From assembly GCA_903955385.1 (NCBI GenBank), contig CAJBNH010000146.1:1-35953 (forward strand): a stretch of DNA of 35,953 nucleotides, in the 5' to 3' direction. This document shows, one piece after another, positions 1 through 18,197 of the stretch. Position numbers and translations under genes: made by a program. The stretch comes from an uncultured Myxococcales bacterium. Lineage in GTDB: Bacteria > Myxococcota_A > UBA9042. The notes under the pieces are model-generated. The model ran no database searches. It was not told the origin of the DNA and saw only the letters and a program-made list of their open reading frames with translations. Every line of letters begins with the position of its first letter. Position 1 is the first letter of the stretch.

Positions 1-74
1 ACCGCCAGACGCCCGCCATCCCCCCTTGACCCAGAGCGAAACCGACCGCAATCTCGCCGCCAGACCGAGATAAG

Positions 75-100
75 GATCATTGCAGACGTCTGCAATGATC
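75..100. promoter_or_regulatory. Perfect 26-bp palindrome, probable operator
   Basis: The left arm GATCATTGCAGAC (75-87) is followed with no spacer by its exact reverse complement (88-100). The site is more AT-rich than its surroundings and ends 33 bp before the preferred start at 134. A TTGACC hexamer at 26-31 could be a -35 element, which would place the palindrome just after a transcription start, but no good -10 is visible. A gapless dyad of this length is typical of a binding site for a homodimeric regulator, so autoregulation of the downstream gene is a reasonable inference. A cruciform or other function cannot be excluded. Confidence 0.55.
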
Positions 101-133
101 ACGTCTCACCAGTCCACCACGAAGGTTTGCCCC

Positions 134-832
134 ATGCCCACGGACCTCGGCTTTGCGACAACCAACGAATCCTTCAGCGAAATCCTGGGCGAGCTCCGCG
201 CCCTGTCGCGTGACCATTTGCTCTTCTATCGCCTGGAAGTCGGCCGCCTGCTGCTCGACCACTTCTTCGATGGCAGTGCCGCCGACTACCGCGACCATTC
301 GCACGGCAAGGTCAACCGGTTCACGACCTTCGCAACCACCTGCGCCGACAACCTGCGCGTGTTCGGCCTGGGCGAGCGGACCCTGCGCGACTGCATCCTC
401 GCCCGCATCGTGTTCGACACCCTGCCTGGGCCGGTTCGCGATGCATTGGGCTTCTCACACGTCGTCGAGCTCACGCGGGTCTCTGACCCCACGATGCGCG
501 CCCGACTTGCCCATGCCATTGTCGACCAGGGCTGGACGGTGCAGGTGCTGCAGCAGGCCATCGACGCGGCCAAGACGGGCGACTGGTACGACACTGACCC
601 CGCGACTCCCGGTACGCAGGCGCCACCGCTGCCCGGCCCCAAGGTCAAGCGCCTGCCGCCGGGTCGGTTGCTGGCGCGTGCCCGGAAGTGGGTGGCCGAA
701 ACCGATGCTTGGTCGGAGCAGTGGGCCGCCGTGGCGCCAGGCAAGCTGACGCGGGCGCAGCGGACCCAGGCGGTCGAGGCGGTCCAGGCAGCCAAGGCGC
801 GGTTGGACGCGTTGCTGCGGACGCTGGGGTGA
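134..832 (+). CDS. Unrecognised 232-aa protein with YhcG/DUF1016-N-like helical region
   Basis: The family is not recognised with confidence. ATG 134 is preferred because GAAGGT lies at 121-126, about 7 nt upstream; the upstream in-frame TTG (80) and ATG (95) fall inside the palindrome at 75-100. The protein appears all-helical, with no signal peptide or membrane segment. A segment near residues 120-150 (LGFSHVVELTRVSDP, later GWTVQVLQQAI) follows the pattern 'L-S-H-x-x-x-L-x-R-x-x-D-P ... G-W-x-V-x-x-L-x-x-x-I' of the N-terminal region of YhcG/DUF1016 proteins, but no PDDEXK nuclease domain follows. The C-terminus is a basic, Ala-rich helix. A DNA-binding role is inferred from this weak resemblance and the adjacent operator-like palindrome. 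Confidence 0.7.
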   Translation: MPTDLGFATTNESFSEILGELRALSRDHLLFYRLEVGRLLLDHFFDGSAADYRDHSHGKVNRFTTFATTCADNLRVFGLGERTLRDCILARIVFDTLPGPVRDALGFSHVVELTRVSDPTMRARLAHAIVDQGWTVQVLQQAIDAAKTGDWYDTDPATPGTQAPPLPGPKVKRLPPGRLLARARKWVAETDAWSEQWAAVAPGKLTRAQRTQAVEAVQAAKARLDALLRTLG

Positions 833-1051
833 CAACGCGCTGGCCGGGACCGGTGCCTGGTCGAAGAACGCCGCTCCAGTGCTGGGGCGTTTGGTCGCAT
901 CCCGGACGCCACAGCACAGCGCTTGGGAGGTGCTGACGATGGGGAAGGTCGGCGTCGCTGGCGCCGTGCAGTCGTCTCCCGCGCGGGTAGCGAACTCGCC
1001 GCCCAGCCGCCATACTTGCCGCCGTTCGACCTGCTTGACCCCCCAGCCCGG

Positions 1052-4752
<3,701 letters not shown>

Positions 4753-4753
<1 letters not shown>

Positions 4754-4765
4754 GCGCGTCGCGCC
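4753..4765. terminator. Short GC hairpin between convergent genes
   Basis: GGCGC and GCGCC flank a GTC loop directly at the metH stop codon, in the 42-bp space before the end of the convergent cytochrome gene. There is no T tract on either side, so it is at best a weak bidirectional terminator. Confidence 0.2.
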
Positions 4766-4795
4766 CGTTCGGGGCACGCGGGCGCCGTCCTCCGG

Positions 4796-6547
4796 TCAGT
4801 CACCGACTCCCTTGGGATGGCACTCGTAGCATTTCGCGCTGGTATAGGTGTAATCGAGCACTTCGGTGTGGTCTTTGGCAGTGGCCGCCTGCGCATGACA
4901 GCCGCTCGACAGACACGTGTACGCCTTGAAACTGGCTGGGTTGTCGTGGCACTTCGTACACGCGAGGTTCGCGTGCTTGCCGGACGAGATCGGGAAGAAC
5001 GGCGTGTGGTTCACCATCTTCGCCGGTTGCCAAGCGGTCGCAGAGTGGCAGCTCTCGCAACCGGTCGGGAACCCCAGCAGGACGTGGTCGGGATTCTTGG
5101 CCGTCAGAAAGTTGGTCTGGTGGCAAGCGAAACACAGCTTGGGCGGGGGCGACGGCGTCGTGTGGCACGCGGTACACGGGGTCACCGTGTGCTTGCCCAG
5201 CAGCGCAAAGACCTTGGCGTGGTCGAAGCCGGGGGCGGGCTTCCAGTCGGCGGTGGTGTGGCAGGTCTCGCAGGCGGTCGCGATGCCGAGGGCTTGGTGG
5301 TTGGGCGCGGTGGTGGCGAGGTAGGCGGGCACGTGGCAGCCGGCGCAGGTCTTGGGCGGCGGCTGGTTGGTGGTGTGGCACTTGGTGCAGGCGACCGGCA
5401 CGTGCTTGCCCAGCAGCGGAAAGACCTTGGCGTGGTCAAAGCCGGGGGCGGGCTTCCAGTCGGCGGTGGTGTGGCAGGCGTCGCAGGTGGTGGGCAGGCC
5501 CGTGGTCTGGTGGTTGGGCTGCGTCGTGGCCAGAAAGGCGGCCATGTGGCAGCCCACGCAGGTCTTGGGCGGCGGCTGGTTGCTGGTGTGGCATTGGGCG
5601 CACGCGACCGGCAGATGTTTGCCCAGCAGCGGAAAGACCTTGGCATGGTCGAACCCCGACGCCGGCAGCCATGCGTCGGCGGTGTGGCAGACCTCGCAAG
5701 TGGTCGACAAGCCGATGGCGGCGTGATTCGGCTTTGTTGTGGCTGCATACGCCGGCGCATGGCAGGCCGCGCAGGTCTTGGGCGGCGGGGCGTCGGACAC
5801 GTGGCAACCCGTGCAGGCGGCCGTCGCGTGCTTGCCCAGCAGCGGGAATACCAGGTCGTGGTTCAACCCGGTTGCGGGCTTCCACCCGACGGGCGAGTGG
5901 CACGTCTCGCACGTGGTCGGCAGCCCGACGGCGGCGTGATTCGGCTTCGTCGTGGCCGCGTACGCCGCCGCATGGCACGCAGCGCAGGACTTGGGCGGCG
6001 GCTGGTCCGACACATGGCAACCCGCGCACGCAGCTGCCGTGTGCTTGCCCAGCAGCGGGAACACCGTGGCGTGGTCAAACCCTGCGGTTGGCTTCCAGGA
6101 ATCGTTCGTGTGGCACTTGCCGCAGTCCGTCGAGATCCCGATCGCGACGTGGTTGGGCGCCTGGGTCGCCAAGTAGTCCGGTTCGTGGCACGCCGCGCAC
6201 GTCTTGGCCGGCAACTGCGCGCCGGTGTGACAAGCCTGACAGACCACCGTGGCGTGCTTGCCCAGCAGCGGAAATGCGAGCGCGTGGTCGAATCCCTTGG
6301 CCGGCCGCCACGCCTTGGTCTGGTGGCACTGGGCGCAGTCGGTGCCGAAACCCTTGGTTTGGTGGTTGGGCAGCACCGTGGTCTGCCAGTCCGGGGTATG
6401 GCAGCCCGCGCACGGCACCTGGGTGGTCGAGGTCGCGCTGGTGGTGTTGGGTTGGCAGCTCGCAAGGGCAAGCACGACGGCGAACCACAGGCCAAGACGG
6501 GCAACGCGCCGGTGCCGGGAAGGGCATTGTAGTTTCGGTTCGTCCAT
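4796..6547 (-). CDS. Multiheme c-type cytochrome lipoprotein (23 predicted haems)
   Basis: A 583-aa exported cytochrome. The N-terminus is basic, then a hydrophobic stretch ending in lipobox LASC (lipidated Cys31). The rest is almost entirely haem-binding: 22 CXXCH motifs plus one CX4CH (CLSSGCH). Six exact 71-residue units each hold three CXXCH and three further invariant His (in FDH, GKH and PNH), then a degenerate seventh unit with the CX4CH; one haem motif precedes and one follows the array. One spare His per haem implies bis-His, low-potential haems arranged as a wire. Start: ATG 6547 has GAGG 10 nt upstream; GTG 6553 would add two residues. It stands alone; no porin or quinol-oxidising partner is adjacent. 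A role in periplasmic or outer-membrane electron transfer is inferred; the acceptor is unknown. Confidence 0.93.
   Translation of the reverse strand: MDEPKLQCPSRHRRVARLGLWFAVVLALASCQPNTTSATSTTQVPCAGCHTPDWQTTVLPNHQTKGFGTDCAQCHQTKAWRPAKGFDHALAFPLLGKHATVVCQACHTGAQLPAKTCAACHEPDYLATQAPNHVAIGISTDCGKCHTNDSWKPTAGFDHATVFPLLGKHTAAACAGCHVSDQPPPKSCAACHAAAYAATTKPNHAAVGLPTTCETCHSPVGWKPATGLNHDLVFPLLGKHATAACTGCHVSDAPPPKTCAACHAPAYAATTKPNHAAIGLSTTCEVCHTADAWLPASGFDHAKVFPLLGKHLPVACAQCHTSNQPPPKTCVGCHMAAFLATTQPNHQTTGLPTTCDACHTTADWKPAPGFDHAKVFPLLGKHVPVACTKCHTTNQPPPKTCAGCHVPAYLATTAPNHQALGIATACETCHTTADWKPAPGFDHAKVFALLGKHTVTPCTACHTTPSPPPKLCFACHQTNFLTAKNPDHVLLGFPTGCESCHSATAWQPAKMVNHTPFFPISSGKHANLACTKCHDNPASFKAYTCLSSGCHAQAATAKDHTEVLDYTYTSAKCYECHPKGVGD
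5060..6337 (-). repeat. Six in-frame 213-bp tandem units encoding a triheme module
   Basis: The LLGKH-encoding anchor recurs at 6256, 6043, 5830, 5617, 5404 and 5191, exactly 213 bp apart each time, giving six 71-codon units. A seventh copy (anchor near 4975) is offset 216 bp and divergent. The units around 5191 and 5404 are nearly identical over about 80 bp, which suggests recent duplication or gene conversion; the N-terminal units are more diverged. Confidence 0.9.
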
Positions 6548-6784
6548 CGACACGCCGCCTCGCTACCGGTCGGTGTCGTCCGTGTGCTCGAAATCCGACT
6601 GCTGGAGCCTTGTCCACGATGCGCTTCACCCATCGGAGGGTCAAGGACCAGGCGGATCGCGGTGGCAGGCCGGCCTTTCCGGCGGCGGCTCGGCCGCCGT
6701 CGTCTCGACATACGGTCCGGGGGCGCAACCCTGCGTACCGTCTGTCGTTTCCACGTCGGCATCGGCGACTGCATCGATGGCGTC

Positions 6785-6871
6785 TTAGTCCTGCGCGGCG
6801 TCCTGTCCGCAGCCCACGAGGCAGACCAGCAGCAGCATCGGGGCGATGGAGACCGCGTTGCGAAACCTCAT
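6785..6871 (-). CDS. 28-aa lipoprotein ORF, probably the front of a broken lipoprotein gene
   Basis: ATG 6869-6871 has an excellent ribosome binding site (GGGAGG, 5 nt spacing) and lies 15 nt after the M13 peptidase stop, so it is probably co-transcribed. The peptide has a short basic start (MRFRN), a hydrophobic core and lipobox LVGC with Cys21, and then only seven residues before TAA at 6785-6787. The same frame continues past the TAA for 47 more codons to a TGA at 6641-6643, with an Asp/Ala-rich stretch beginning DAIDAVADADVETTDG, exactly like mature lipoprotein linkers elsewhere in the window. It is therefore either a very short lipoprotein or a gene truncated by a nonsense mutation. Confidence 0.6.
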   Translation of the reverse strand: MRFRNAVSIAPMLLLVCLVGCGQDAAQD

Positions 6872-6886
6872 GAGAACCTCCCAGAT

Positions 6887-8968
6887 CTACCAGACGTCGC
6901 AGCGCTGCGCGGGGGACATGGGCGTGCCCTGAGGGCAATGAAACGCCTCGGCAAACGCCGGCAGCTGCGACAGTGGGCCGTTGACGCGAAAGCGCGGCGG
7001 CGAGTGCGGGTCGGTCTGCGCCGCCAGCCGCACCTGGGCCTCACGCACGTTGCCGCACCAGGTCTGCGCCTGCGCCAGAAAGAACTGCTGGTCTTCGGTG
7101 AAGCCGTCGGCGACCGGAGTCTCCTTGGCCTGCGCCCGCAGCCGACGATACGCGGCAAACGCAAGCTTGACACCGCCGGCATCCGCGATGTTCTCGCCCA
7201 AGGTCAGCTGGCCGTTCAGCGGCAGATCGGGCAAGGGGCGATAGGCACTGTACTGTTCGGCGATGCACTTGGTCTTGGTACGGAACTGCTCGGCCACGGT
7301 CGGCGTCCACCAGTCTCGCAGGTCGCCCTTGGCATCGAACTGCGCGCCCTCGTCGTCAAAGCCGTGCGTCAGCTCGTGCGCCACCACCATGCCGATGCCC
7401 CCCAAGTTCACGGCCACACCTGCCCGCACATCGTAGAACGGCGGCTGCAGGATGCCGGCGGGGAAGACCATGTGGTTCTTCTGCGGGTCGTAGTAGGCGT
7501 TCACGGTGGGCGGGCTCATCTGCCACTCGCGCCGGTCGACCGGCTTGCCGATCTTGGCGAACTGCCTGCGCGTCTCGAACTGTCTGGCCGCCAAAGCATT
7601 TTGTCCGTTGCGGCCCGCTTCGATGGCGAAGTCGTAGTGGCGCGGCGTGTCCGGATAGCCGATCAGGAACTCCATCGCCTGCAGCTTGACCCCCGCCTTG
7701 ACCCGCGTGGCCTCGTCCATCCACACAAGGCCCGCGACGGCCTGACCGAAGGCCGCGCGAATCGCCTCCACCATCTCGACGGCAGCGGGCTTGCTCTCGC
7801 CGGAAAAGCGCCGCTGGACAAACGGTTGCGCCAGCGCCTCTCCCAACGCGCCGTCGGTGGCGTCGATGCAGCGGCGCCAGCGCGGCTTGGGCTCGTCCTG
7901 ACCCGTCAGCACCTTGGCCATGCGAAACGACTCGTCGAACAGCGCCTGCGTCAGCACGCCCGCCGTACTGCGCAGCACGTGCCAGGTCAGATAGGTGCGC
8001 AGGACCGGCAGGGGCGTCTTGCCCAGCTGCACGCCAAGGCCAGCCACAAAGCCGGGGGAAGTCACGTTCATCCGCGTCACGCCTGCGGTTTCCAGTGCCG
8101 CCAGCCACGCCTGCCAGTCCAGCGCCGGGGCCGCCTGCCGCAGCGCCTCCAGCTCGGTCGCGTGATGCATCCCCTTCGGGTCGCGCCGTTCGACGCGGGT
8201 CTTGGTGACGGTCGCCAGCTCGGTCTCCAGCCGCAACACGTCCGCCGCACCCTTGGCCGCTGCCTTCGCGTCCAGCCCGCCCAGTCTCAGCATTGCCTCC
8301 ACATGGGCCAGATAGGCCTTGCGCAGCCCGGTCGCACGCTCGTCCTGCGACAGGTAGTCGTCGCGGTCGGGCAGCCCCAAGCCGCCCTCGTCGATTTGCA
8401 GCATCACGCGGGTGGCGTCGTCCAGGTCCTGCTCGGCCGAGGCGCGAAACAGTGGCCAAACGCCGTGACGATTCAGCTCGGCCAGCACGCCCGGCAGGTC
8501 GCGCAAGTTCTTCAGACCCTTCACTTTCGCCAGCAGCGGCGCGATCGGCGCCAGTCCCTGCTTCTCCGCAGCCGCCTCGTCCATGCACGCGCCGTAGAAC
8601 GTCCCCAGCTGCTTGACGACCGCGTCGTCGCCCGGGTTCTTGGCCGCGTCCTCCAGGATGGCCCGCAGGTCCACCTCATTGCGGCGCTGAATCTCGTCGA
8701 AGCTGCGGTACCAGCTCGCCTCGTCCCCGGGCACCGGCGTCTTGTGCAGCCAGCCACCGCAGGCGAACTGGTAGAAGTCCTCGCACGGGTTCACGTTTCG
8801 GTCCAGCGCCGTCGCATCCAGACCCACGTCGGCCAGTGTCACGGGCACCGGGCGCGGACCGGACGGCGTCGGCTCGACCGGGGCCACCGGGGTGCGGGGC
8901 ACCACGGGAGCGGCCGGGCAACAGGCCAACGCGAACAGGGCAAGCAGGGCTGGGGCAACGAAACGCAT
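6887..8968 (-). CDS. M13 family (neprilysin/PepO-like) zinc metallopeptidase, lipoprotein
   Basis: An exported zinc endopeptidase that cleaves oligopeptides. About 693 aa from ATG 8968, typical for M13. The zinc-binding HELTH is at residues 531-535, and the third ligand Glu592 is in GENIADAGG. The substrate-binding NAYYD motif and the N-terminal family signature NPCEDFYQFACGGW are present, so the enzyme should be active. The N-terminus (MRFVAPALLALFALAC) is a signal peptide with a slightly atypical lipobox (ALAC, Cys16). ATG 8968 has GAGG 5 nt upstream; an upstream GTG (9007) would spoil the signal peptide and overlap the preceding gene. It begins 7 nt after the mepA-like gene and is followed 15 nt later by the small lipoprotein ORF, so the three likely form an operon. 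Confidence 0.95.
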   Translation of the reverse strand: MRFVAPALLALFALACCPAAPVVPRTPVAPVEPTPSGPRPVPVTLADVGLDATALDRNVNPCEDFYQFACGGWLHKTPVPGDEASWYRSFDEIQRRNEVDLRAILEDAAKNPGDDAVVKQLGTFYGACMDEAAAEKQGLAPIAPLLAKVKGLKNLRDLPGVLAELNRHGVWPLFRASAEQDLDDATRVMLQIDEGGLGLPDRDDYLSQDERATGLRKAYLAHVEAMLRLGGLDAKAAAKGAADVLRLETELATVTKTRVERRDPKGMHHATELEALRQAAPALDWQAWLAALETAGVTRMNVTSPGFVAGLGVQLGKTPLPVLRTYLTWHVLRSTAGVLTQALFDESFRMAKVLTGQDEPKPRWRRCIDATDGALGEALAQPFVQRRFSGESKPAAVEMVEAIRAAFGQAVAGLVWMDEATRVKAGVKLQAMEFLIGYPDTPRHYDFAIEAGRNGQNALAARQFETRRQFAKIGKPVDRREWQMSPPTVNAYYDPQKNHMVFPAGILQPPFYDVRAGVAVNLGGIGMVVAHELTHGFDDEGAQFDAKGDLRDWWTPTVAEQFRTKTKCIAEQYSAYRPLPDLPLNGQLTLGENIADAGGVKLAFAAYRRLRAQAKETPVADGFTEDQQFFLAQAQTWCGNVREAQVRLAAQTDPHSPPRFRVNGPLSQLPAFAEAFHCPQGTPMSPAQRCDVW

Positions 8969-8975
8969 GGGGACC

Positions 8976-10022
8976 TCAGGGGTTCTGGTCTTCGGGCGCC
9001 GGGTCATCGACGGGCGTGGGGTCGTCGGGCAGGTTCAAGACCTCGATCCGGTCCTGGCAGCCGGTGGCGGGACACTTGAAGCGGATGTGAAAGTGATTGC
9101 CGTGTCCCGACCCGTGGTTGGCGATGGCTCCGGTTCGTCTCCCGCCAGCCGAGAACCACTTGGCGATGGTCGGCGTCGCCACCCCCTGTCGACGCGCCTG
9201 CGAACGCAGCTGCGACAGGACGCGTCGGTCGGTGATGATGCGGTCGACCTGCCCAGTCTCCAGCAACGTGCGCAGGAACAGCAGCGTGCGTCGGCCATCC
9301 AGTGTGCCGTTGGTGCCGCTCTTCAGGCGCTTCCCCGGGTCGATGCCGTGGTGGTAGAAGCCGACGTCGACCTCCAGCCCACCCCGATGCTCGATGTGCG
9401 GAGACATGCAACCACCCTTGGGGAAAGACAAATCCTCGAACACGAGCCGATGCCCCTGCGGATAACGCTCTTGAACCGTGCGCGCCGCCCGCTGCAGCAG
9501 GTCGACGACGAAGGGCTGGCCCCACGCGCGACCGGGGTTGCTGACGACGTAGTTTCCCGTACTTGCGCCCATCGAGACGCCGCCGTACAGCCGCTCGCCC
9601 ACACCGCCTCGAGAGGTCACATAGCGGTGCCGATGCACCAGCTTGGCGTCGGGCGAGGTCCCCCGCATCCCGTTGAGCGCCAAGAACGTGCGCACTGACA
9701 GGCGGTGGTGGCGGGCAAAGCTGGCTACCGTGTCGCGGAACAGCGCCTTGGACCGGTGCGTGCCACAAGAATCCGGACGGTAGTGGCGGTGGCCGTGTTT
9801 GCGGTGGTGGCCGCGAGCGACCTTGCCCCGCTTGTGCTTGGCGTGTGAGGGCTTGGCCCCAGCCGACGCCGAGGACGCACTGGGATGGGCATGATGACCG
9901 GAGCGGGGGGCCGTGAGCGCAGACGCCTCGCGCGCACCGGTCGACGTCACCAACGCCAACACCAGCACCGACAGGCGCAGCATCCGCAGCGAGCGATCCC
10001 GAGACCTGGGGGTTTCCTTCAC
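8976..10022 (-). CDS. mepA: MepA-type (M74) murein endopeptidase with N-terminal LysM-like segment
   Basis: A penicillin-insensitive, LAS-type metallo-endopeptidase expected to cut peptide cross-links of peptidoglycan. Zinc site: SPHIEHRGGLEVDV with His209 and Asp219, and the C-terminal HFH at residues 310-312 followed by IRF. The N-terminus has a signal-peptide-like hydrophobic segment (residues 15-30), then a His/Lys-rich low-complexity linker. Residues about 95-130 (DTVASFARHHRLSVRTFLALN) resemble a degenerate LysM wall-binding motif, not usual in E. coli MepA. At 348 aa it is longer than E. coli MepA, mainly through this front part. The GTG 10022 start has GAGGAAAG immediately upstream. 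It leads the probable operon with the M13 peptidase. Confidence 0.9.
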   Translation of the reverse strand: MKETPRSRDRSLRMLRLSVLVLALVTSTGAREASALTAPRSGHHAHPSASSASAGAKPSHAKHKRGKVARGHHRKHGHRHYRPDSCGTHRSKALFRDTVASFARHHRLSVRTFLALNGMRGTSPDAKLVHRHRYVTSRGGVGERLYGGVSMGASTGNYVVSNPGRAWGQPFVVDLLQRAARTVQERYPQGHRLVFEDLSFPKGGCMSPHIEHRGGLEVDVGFYHHGIDPGKRLKSGTNGTLDGRRTLLFLRTLLETGQVDRIITDRRVLSQLRSQARRQGVATPTIAKWFSAGGRRTGAIANHGSGHGNHFHIRFKCPATGCQDRIEVLNLPDDPTPVDDPAPEDQNP

Positions 10023-10141
10023 CTTTCCTCAGCTTGCGGCGTCCGGCAGACGTGGCCAGAGCGGGCGAGCCTAGCGGGTGGAGGGACTGCGGGCAACCGG
10101 AACCGCAGGGCACCGGGCGGGCATCGGCATGGCCGCGCGGA

Positions 10142-11086
10142 TCAGCGACGGCGACGGCGGTGTCGGTTGCCGCCGGCGCTGGGGCGCTCGCCGGTCTGCT
10201 CGCCTTCGACAGTCAGCGTCAGACGCAGCGGACCGGTCGCGTGCCGCACCCGCAGCTCGCGCAGCAGCTCGCTGGCGGCGGACATCACGAGCTCTGGGGC
10301 CAGATCCGCGTTGCCGCTGCGCGACACGGTCACGCTGAGCTGGGCCTGGTCTCGCGCGGGACGATCCTGAGTCTCACGCTGGCGAGCAGGCCGTTCTTCG
10401 CGGGGACGCTGCGTCGGCTCCACGCTGACGCTGTCGCCCGCTTCCTGCGCTGTGTCGGCGTTGTCGAATTCCTCGTCGTCCTCGTCGCTGTCGTCCTCGT
10501 CGCTGTCGTCCTCGTCGTCGTCGTCCGCATCGTCCGCGTCAGGAATGGCGGCAGGCGTCGGGGCGGGCGAATCCTTGCGCAGCGCGGCCATTTCGGCCTC
10601 TTCCTCTGCGTCAAGGTCGGCGACCGTCACCTGCGGCTTCTGGCCGAACAGGATGTGGAAGCGCGGCGGCGGCAGACCCGTCGTCTCACACACGCGCGAC
10701 CACAGGCGCAGCATGGTCTTGTCGCGCAGCACGGTCAGGAATGAGGTGATGGTGCCGTCGGGGGACATGGCCTGTTCGAGCGCCGCCGCGGCCTCCTCCA
10801 GCGCCTGGATCGTCATCTGGTCGATGGCGCTGACGCCAGCATCGCGGCGGGCCTGGCTGAAGCGCTGGCTGCCCTCGGCAAGCTGGCCGCGGCTCAACGC
10901 GTAACCGCTCCAAAGCACCTTGGTAAAGGCGCGCATGTACGGATTCTGGTGGTAGCCGAACTTCAGCAGGCCATCGGCGTCGGGGCCTGAGGCCTCGGTC
11001 TTGCCGGTGGGCATGCTGGCGAGCGTGCGCTCGAGGAGTTGAACCTCGTCGCGGCTCAACTGACCGATGGTCGCGGGCTTTGCCAT
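10142..11086 (-). CDS. Unrecognised protein with acidic linker and Arg-rich tail
   Basis: 314 aa, family not recognised. ATG 11086 is chosen because AGGAG lies 5 nt upstream; the frame is open further but not plausible there. Residues about 1-165 look like a folded helical domain with no known motif. A linker near 185-215 is almost only Asp/Glu/Ser, then a short predicted folded segment (QLSVTVSRSG ... RLTLTVEGEQ), and the protein ends in RHRRRRR. No signal peptide or membrane helix. The charge pattern is common in nucleic-acid-associated or chaperone-like proteins, but this is inference only. Alone between two intergenic regions, 119 bp before the mepA-like gene. Confidence 0.8.
   Translation of the reverse strand: MAKPATIGQLSRDEVQLLERTLASMPTGKTEASGPDADGLLKFGYHQNPYMRAFTKVLWSGYALSRGQLAEGSQRFSQARRDAGVSAIDQMTIQALEEAAAALEQAMSPDGTITSFLTVLRDKTMLRLWSRVCETTGLPPPRFHILFGQKPQVTVADLDAEEEAEMAALRKDSPAPTPAAIPDADDADDDDEDDSDEDDSDEDDEEFDNADTAQEAGDSVSVEPTQRPREERPARQRETQDRPARDQAQLSVTVSRSGNADLAPELVMSAASELLRELRVRHATGPLRLTLTVEGEQTGERPSAGGNRHRRRRR
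10476..10517. repeat. 15-bp tandem repeat in the acidic linker
   Basis: Two exact copies of TCGTCCTCGTCGCTG (10476-10490 and 10491-10505) are followed by a partial third. On the minus strand they encode the Asp/Glu/Ser linker. In-frame length change by slippage would only alter the linker. Confidence 0.75.
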
Positions 11087-11353
11087 GCGGACTCCTGGGA
11101 AATGGGCGCACAGTGGCGCCGGGAGGCGGCATCGATCGGGGTCCGGCGTCGGTCGCCCAGGTTTGGACGTCCGCCAGCCGGCCCGTAGTGCCGCGCAGGC
11201 CGTGGAGCGAAACAGCATCCACGGGCCCTGCAGGACGCAAGTCGCTTCGCGGGGCGGCGGCACTGTAGCAAACCGCGCGCGCGTGCGGCAACGGTCGGGC
11301 TTCGCGTGTGCGGATTCGTACGGCGCACAGGCCCCGGTCAGTGGTCGCGGAGG

Positions 11354-17875
<6,522 letters not shown>

Positions 17876-18197
17876 GCAATGACTCCAGGTCGTTCCCGCG
17901 CGCGTGGGACGTGACCCTAGCGACACGTGCAGGTTGCGGTCAAGACGTCATTTTGAGTTCGCGTCGCGGCCAGTGAGGTGAGCCGCGTGCGCCGTGGGGG
18001 GGAAGCCTAATCGCTAGCGCGATCGGGGTCGTCTGGCAGGCGTCGCATTCGCGGAAAGCAACGCCAAAGGAGTGAGCGGCGGGTGGAGCTGCCCCGGTTC
18101 ACCACAAGCGCAGGTCCTGCCAACCGGGCCGATGCAAGTCGATGCTCTGACGCTTTCGACTGGCCTAACGAAACTGCACAAACCGCGGTGGGTCACC
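17876..18197. other. Intergenic region upstream of the giant surface protein
   Basis: 322 bp between two minus-strand genes. It holds the candidate promoter at 17914-17943 and a weak ATCGC/GCGAT hairpin at 18010-18023 without a T tract. No coding sequence with a credible start, and no RNA gene, was seen. Confidence 0.5.
17914..17943 (-). promoter_or_regulatory. Candidate sigma-70-type promoter for the giant surface protein
   Basis: On the minus strand TTGACC (17943-17938) is followed after 18 bp by TAGGGT (17919-17914), about 40 bp before the start codon at 17875. The -35 matches consensus at 5 of 6 positions and the -10 at only 3 of 6. Confidence 0.3.

Noticed and set aside
833-1051. Possible cobalamin, SAM or SAH riboswitch before metH
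   Set aside because: No B12 box or recognisable conserved core could be identified; only loose fragments such as GGGGAAGG are present.
4817-6532. Plus-strand open frame opposite the cytochrome repeats
   Set aside because: Its repeats are only the complement of the CXXCH units; no independent start signal.
6584-9079. Long plus-strand open frame opposite the M13 peptidase
   Set aside because: Shadow of the M13 gene, which has all catalytic motifs on the minus strand.
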